From RYN-133 sp036497285 (GTDB lineage Bacteria > Actinomycetota > Actinomycetes > Mycobacteriales > Jatrophihabitantaceae), in assembly GCA_036497285.1 (NCBI GenBank), contig DASXJR010000093.1:1-64000 (forward strand): 64,000 nucleotides of DNA. The letters run 5' to 3'. How positions within the stretch are numbered: position 1 is the first letter of the stretch; every line of letters begins with the position of its first letter. This document shows positions 57,500 through 64,000 of the stretch, piece after piece. A model generated the notes under the pieces. The model was not told the DNA's origin, made no database searches, and saw only the letters and a list, made by a program, of their open reading frames with translations. The position numbers and the translations under genes are program-made.

Positions 57500-57939
57500 T
57501 GCTTTCTTCCTCCGGATCGGCGCCCGACCAGTCGGTTGCCGGACCAGTCATGGCTGATGGTGATGATGCTTGTCTCGGACAATCCTGCTACAGCAGCGGC
57601 TTCACTGATGTCGGAGGGCTCGACGTAACCGGCCCGGCCACGCTTGGGCGTCAGCAGCCAGATCGCGCCGTCGTCGGCGAGCGGGCTGATGGCGTCGACG
57701 AGCAGATCGGTGAGGTCCTCGTCGCCCTCGCGGTACCAGATCAGCACCACGTCGACGACCTCGTCGGAGTCGTCACCGAGGATCTCCTCGCCCGTTTCCT
57801 CCTCGAGACTGTCACGCAATGCCGCGTCGACGTCGTCGTCGTAGCCGATCTCCATGATCAGCATGCCGCGCTTGAAGCCCATCCGCGCAGCGACGCCACG
57901 ACTGTCCCCCGACGCGGCGCGCGTGCTCCCGGTGCCCAC
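57496..57939 (-). CDS. DUF3052 protein
   Basis: A 147-aa acidic cytosolic protein of the DUF3052 family. GFKRGMLIMEIGYDDDVDAA (about 21-40) is followed by VVDVVLIWYREGDEDLTDLL and DGAIWLLTPKRGRAGYVEPS, then ITISHDWSGNRLVGRR. It is conserved beside ahpE and aceE in actinobacteria; function unknown. An internal ATG at residue 20 is closer to the conserved part, so the true start may be later than 57939. Confidence 0.88.
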   Translation of the reverse strand: MGTGSTRAASGDSRGVAARMGFKRGMLIMEIGYDDDVDAALRDSLEEETGEEILGDDSDEVVDVVLIWYREGDEDLTDLLVDAISPLADDGAIWLLTPKRGRAGYVEPSDISEAAAVAGLSETSIITISHDWSGNRLVGRRSGGRKQ

Positions 57940-58026
57940 GGCAAATCATCCTTCCCATAGCGGCACGGGGCGGCAAGTCGCATTACCGCCTAGTAGCTCT
58001 GCCGTTGACCCTATCCTTATCCGAGG

Positions 58027-60810
<2,784 letters not shown>

Positions 60811-60816
60811 CGTCGC

Positions 60817-60858
60817 TTTTGGCGGCGTGCCGTCATATAGAACGTCACGCCGCCAAAA
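60817..60858. terminator. Bidirectional terminator between aceE and the aldo/keto reductase
   Basis: TTTTGGCGGCGTG (60817-60829) and CACGCCGCCAAAA (60846-60858) are a perfect 13-bp inverted repeat with a 16-base loop. It fills the 52-bp gap between convergent genes and supplies a T-run after the GC stem in both directions of folding. Confidence 0.8.
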
Positions 60859-60862
60859 CTGG

Positions 60863-61816
<954 letters not shown>

Positions 61817-61841
61817 GCCTTCGACATTACGACCCGTGCGT

Positions 61842-62435
61842 TCAGGCCAGCTCGCACACGAGCAGCTCACCCGTCCCGTCGACCGCGATGCGTCCCGACC
61901 CGCGTACCGAGTCACCGGGACCCAGCGACTCGGGACCGCATTGCCACGAACCGGCCGTGACGAACAGATGCCATCTCGAGTCCGGAGTGGTCGCCCCGGC
62001 CCGCCACACGTCGAAGCGGGCCGGACCGAGGTCGACGGACGGCTCGGTGGTCGTGATCGCCGGTTCCGCCGCTCGGTCCGCCAGGAAGGTGAGCTGGATC
62101 AGCCGCAGCGGCCGGGTCGGCGAGGCGTTGGTCTCGACGTGTCTGATCCCCGACCCGGTCTGCTGCACGAAGACTCGGCCCGGTTCGACGAAGCGCACCT
62201 GGCCGGCGTCGTCCTCGTGCCGGAGGCGTCCCGCCACTACCCAGCTGACGATCGCGACCCCGCGATGCGGATGCCATCCGAAGCCGGCGCCGGCCGCGAC
62301 GAGGTGCTCGTCCACGCCGATGAGGGCGCCGAAGGCGACGTTGTCCGGGTCGTAGTGAGCGCCGGTCGAGAAGCAGTGCCAGGTCTGCACGCCGTCGAAC
62401 TCGGTACGAAACCGCGCGGCCGCGGCGAGGATCAC
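61842..62435 (-). CDS. Pirin-family cupin protein
   Basis: A 197-aa cupin with the pirin signature HPHRGVAIVSWVVAGRLRHE (about residues 52-71; His ligands and Glu), YDPDNVAFGALIGVDEHLV before it, and the QQTGSGIRHVETNAS strand. Some pirins have quercetinase activity; this one is shorter than full two-domain pirins (about 230-290 aa). GTG at 62435 overlaps the PHP stop (GTGA), so the two are coupled. Function unassigned. Confidence 0.83.
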   Translation of the reverse strand: MILAAAARFRTEFDGVQTWHCFSTGAHYDPDNVAFGALIGVDEHLVAAGAGFGWHPHRGVAIVSWVVAGRLRHEDDAGQVRFVEPGRVFVQQTGSGIRHVETNASPTRPLRLIQLTFLADRAAEPAITTTEPSVDLGPARFDVWRAGATTPDSRWHLFVTAGSWQCGPESLGPGDSVRGSGRIAVDGTGELLVCELA

Positions 62436-63472
62436 GACGTGCCCGAGCTGTGGTCGGCCGTCCAGGCGAGCAGGCCGTCGACGCTGCGGGTGTTCACGAT
62501 CCGCGTCGGATCGAGGCCACACTCGACCGCCTTCTCGCAGCCGTTCGGTTGCCAGTCGAGTTGACCCGGGGCATGCGCATCGGTGTCGATCGAGAACAGG
62601 CAACCGACCTCGATCGCCTGCTGCAGCAGCGGATTGGGTGGGTCGAGCCGCTCGGGCCGGGAATTGATCTCGACCGCGACACCGAACGCCTCGCACGCGG
62701 CGAACACGATTTCGGCGTCGAACTCCGACTCGGGTCGCGTGCCGCGCGCGCCCATGACCATGCGTCCGGTGCAGTGACCCAGGATGTCGGTATGCGGATT
62801 GGCGATGGCCGCGACCATGCGTGGGGTCATCTCGCTCGACGGCATCCGCAGCTTGGAGTGCACGCTCGCGACGACGAGATCGAGCCGCGCGAGCAGCGCC
62901 GGCTTCTGGTCGAGCGTGCCGTCCTCGTTGATGTCGACCTCGATACCGGTCAGCAGGCGGAACGGTGCGAGTTCCTGGTTGATCTCGGCCACGACGTCCA
63001 GCTGGCGTTCGAGGCGTTCGACGGACAGCCCGTTGGCCACGGTCAGCCGCGGCGAGTGATCGGTGAGCACGAGGTACTCGTGGCCGAGGTCGCGCGCGGC
63101 CATCGCCATCTCCCGGATCGGGGAACCACCGTCGGACCAGTCGGAGTGCGAATGGCAATCGCCACGCAGTTTGGCCCGGAGCTCGTTGACGGCCGGTGGC
63201 AGCGGCTCGGTCTCGAGCGCCAACGCCTTCGTCAGCGCTCCCGGTTCCTCACCGCGCAGTGACTCGAGCACGGCCGCGGCTGTGCTGTTGCCGACGCCTT
63301 TGACCTTGGTCAGTGTGCCGTCGGCCGCACGCGCGGAGACCTCGTCGGCACCGAGCTCCTCGAGGGCGTTGGCGGCGCCCCGGTAGGCGCGCACCCGATA
63401 GGTCGATTCCAGTGCGCGCTCGAGCAGGAACGCGATGTGCCGCAGGTCGGCTACCGGATCTCGACTTGCCAC
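62432..63472 (-). CDS. PHP-domain phosphoesterase with helix-hairpin-helix (PolX-like C-terminus)
   Basis: A 346-aa protein. Residues 1-90 hold helix-hairpin-helix-like elements (RAYRGAANALEELGADEVSA, KVKGVGNSTAAAVLE). Residues 105-340 are a PHP domain with metal motifs LRGDCHSHSDWSDGG, VLTDHSPRLTV, GIEVDINEDGTLD, ILGHCTGR and FSIDTDAHAPGQL. This is the C-terminal half of bacterial PolX without its polymerase part; a 3'-5' exonuclease or phosphatase role is inferred. GTG at 63472 matches the family start. Confidence 0.87.
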   Translation of the reverse strand: MASRDPVADLRHIAFLLERALESTYRVRAYRGAANALEELGADEVSARAADGTLTKVKGVGNSTAAAVLESLRGEEPGALTKALALETEPLPPAVNELRAKLRGDCHSHSDWSDGGSPIREMAMAARDLGHEYLVLTDHSPRLTVANGLSVERLERQLDVVAEINQELAPFRLLTGIEVDINEDGTLDQKPALLARLDLVVASVHSKLRMPSSEMTPRMVAAIANPHTDILGHCTGRMVMGARGTRPESEFDAEIVFAACEAFGVAVEINSRPERLDPPNPLLQQAIEVGCLFSIDTDAHAPGQLDWQPNGCEKAVECGLDPTRIVNTRSVDGLLAWTADHSSGTS

Positions 63473-63476
63473 GGGT

Positions 63477-64000
63477 TCACCGTAGCGACGGGACGCCGAG
63501 GGTGAGGTACGCGAATCCGAGCACGCCACGGTAGCCGCGCAGCCATCCGGCGCGGTGCCTGTCGGCCTGCTCGCGTTGTGCGGTCGCGGACGGGTGGGTC
63601 ATGACGTACTCCTCGAGGTCAGCGAGGTAGCCCGATTCGAAGGCGTTCCACTCGTCCTCGTTGGCGGTCTGGATGTCGACCGGACGAAAGCCCGCGGCGG
63701 TAGACCAATCGACGAGGGTGGCGAGGTCAGGCAGCTCGTCCGGCGTCGCACCGAGGCCCGCCGCTTGTGCGACCGTCGGCGGCCGCTGCCAGTAGCCCGT
63801 CCCGATCAACAAGACCCCGCCGGGACGGACGAGCGGGTGCAGCGCGGCGAGCGCGCTCGCCTGGTCGCCCCACACGTGGTCGGCGCCGATGCACAGCACC
63901 GCGTCCGCGGGCTCGAGCGGGGCGGAGCCCTCGCCAGCGCGCAGTTCGACGCGATCGGCCAGGCCGCGCCGCACCGCGTTGTCGCGGCCGCGGACGATCA
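63477..64000 (-). CDS. Class I SAM methyltransferase, partial at the window edge
   Basis: At least 174 C-terminal residues of a small-molecule methyltransferase; the gene starts beyond the window, since the frame stays open (VRGRDNAVRRGLADRVEL) to base 64000. DAVLCIGADHVWGDQASALA follows the SAM-binding region, then VRPGGVLLIGTGYWQRPP, and a C-terminal EYVMTHPSATAQREQADRHR. Motif I lies outside. It is close to the PHP gene on the same strand. Confidence 0.8.
   Translation of the reverse strand, partial: IVRGRDNAVRRGLADRVELRAGEGSAPLEPADAVLCIGADHVWGDQASALAALHPLVRPGGVLLIGTGYWQRPPTVAQAAGLGATPDELPDLATLVDWSTAAGFRPVDIQTANEDEWNAFESGYLADLEEYVMTHPSATAQREQADRHRAGWLRGYRGVLGFAYLTLGVPSLR

Overview
The window is high-GC DNA from an actinobacterium (Actinomycetota). 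The evidence is a set of lineage-typical genes: glnE next to a GlnA2-type glutamine synthetase, an F420-dependent LLM oxidoreductase, a homodimeric-type AceE, SURF1, DUF3052 with an AhpE-type peroxiredoxin, folP2-gpgS, a 13E12/DUF222 HNH gene and a class A RNase P RNA. The order glnE, glnA2, panB, RNase H/phosphatase, zinc ribbon, Nif3, SURF1, ahpE, DUF3052, aceE follows, with insertions, the Mycobacterium tuberculosis stretch Rv2221c to Rv2241 (from memory, not searched). The genus cannot be fixed from this window; a non-mycobacterial soil actinobacterium is a reasonable guess.

Layout. 1-9 kb: a broken HNH gene lying between ~77-bp inverted repeats, a TMEM175-like channel, a PP2C phosphatase, flavin/F420 proteins, and a four-gene membrane operon (holin-like, DUF3618, DUF4235, YihY) behind a sigma-B-like promoter. 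9-18 kb: PAP2 enzyme, then the leftward nitrogen block glnA2 - copper monooxygenase (frameshifted) - glutamine amidotransferase - glnE, and an L,D-transpeptidase. 18-21.6 kb: nadE, panB and a histone-H1-like nucleoid protein. 21.9-28.8 kb: a leftward aromatic catabolic operon pobA-pcaI-sORF-pcaJ-(deleted thiolase)-pcaH-pcaG-pcaB-pcaL, turning 4-hydroxybenzoate through protocatechuate to 3-oxoadipyl-CoA, with a four-copy operator-like repeat in front. 28.8-34.5 kb: folP2-gpgS, DNA polymerase IV, HAD phosphatase, 2-hydroxyacid dehydrogenase and a TSUP permease. 34.6-47.4 kb: MFS exporter, TfoX-like and STAS proteins, then a large signalling operon: a 1638-aa hybrid kinase with nine 92-aa HAMP repeats, a response regulator, and an anti-sigma/PP2C fusion. 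47.4-64 kb: RNase P RNA, ArsB-like permease, RNase H/phosphatase - zinc ribbon - Nif3, an RsbW/STAS/STAS partner-switch operon, a secreted GH6-like protein, tRNA-Val, SURF1, methyltransferase, ahpE, DUF3052, aceE, aldo/keto reductase, pirin, PHP protein and a methyltransferase running off the edge.

The least explained feature is a 108-bp intercistronic cassette found twice, between pcaI and pcaJ and between the permease and the dehydrogenase. Each copy encodes a 35-aa protein (23/35 identical) joined to both neighbours by ATGA overlaps, and each carries a hairpin with a compensatory C-G to T-A change. Other points of interest are the inverted-repeat-bounded HNH gene, a thiolase reduced in frame to 110 aa, and three frameshifts that all sit in short simple repeats.
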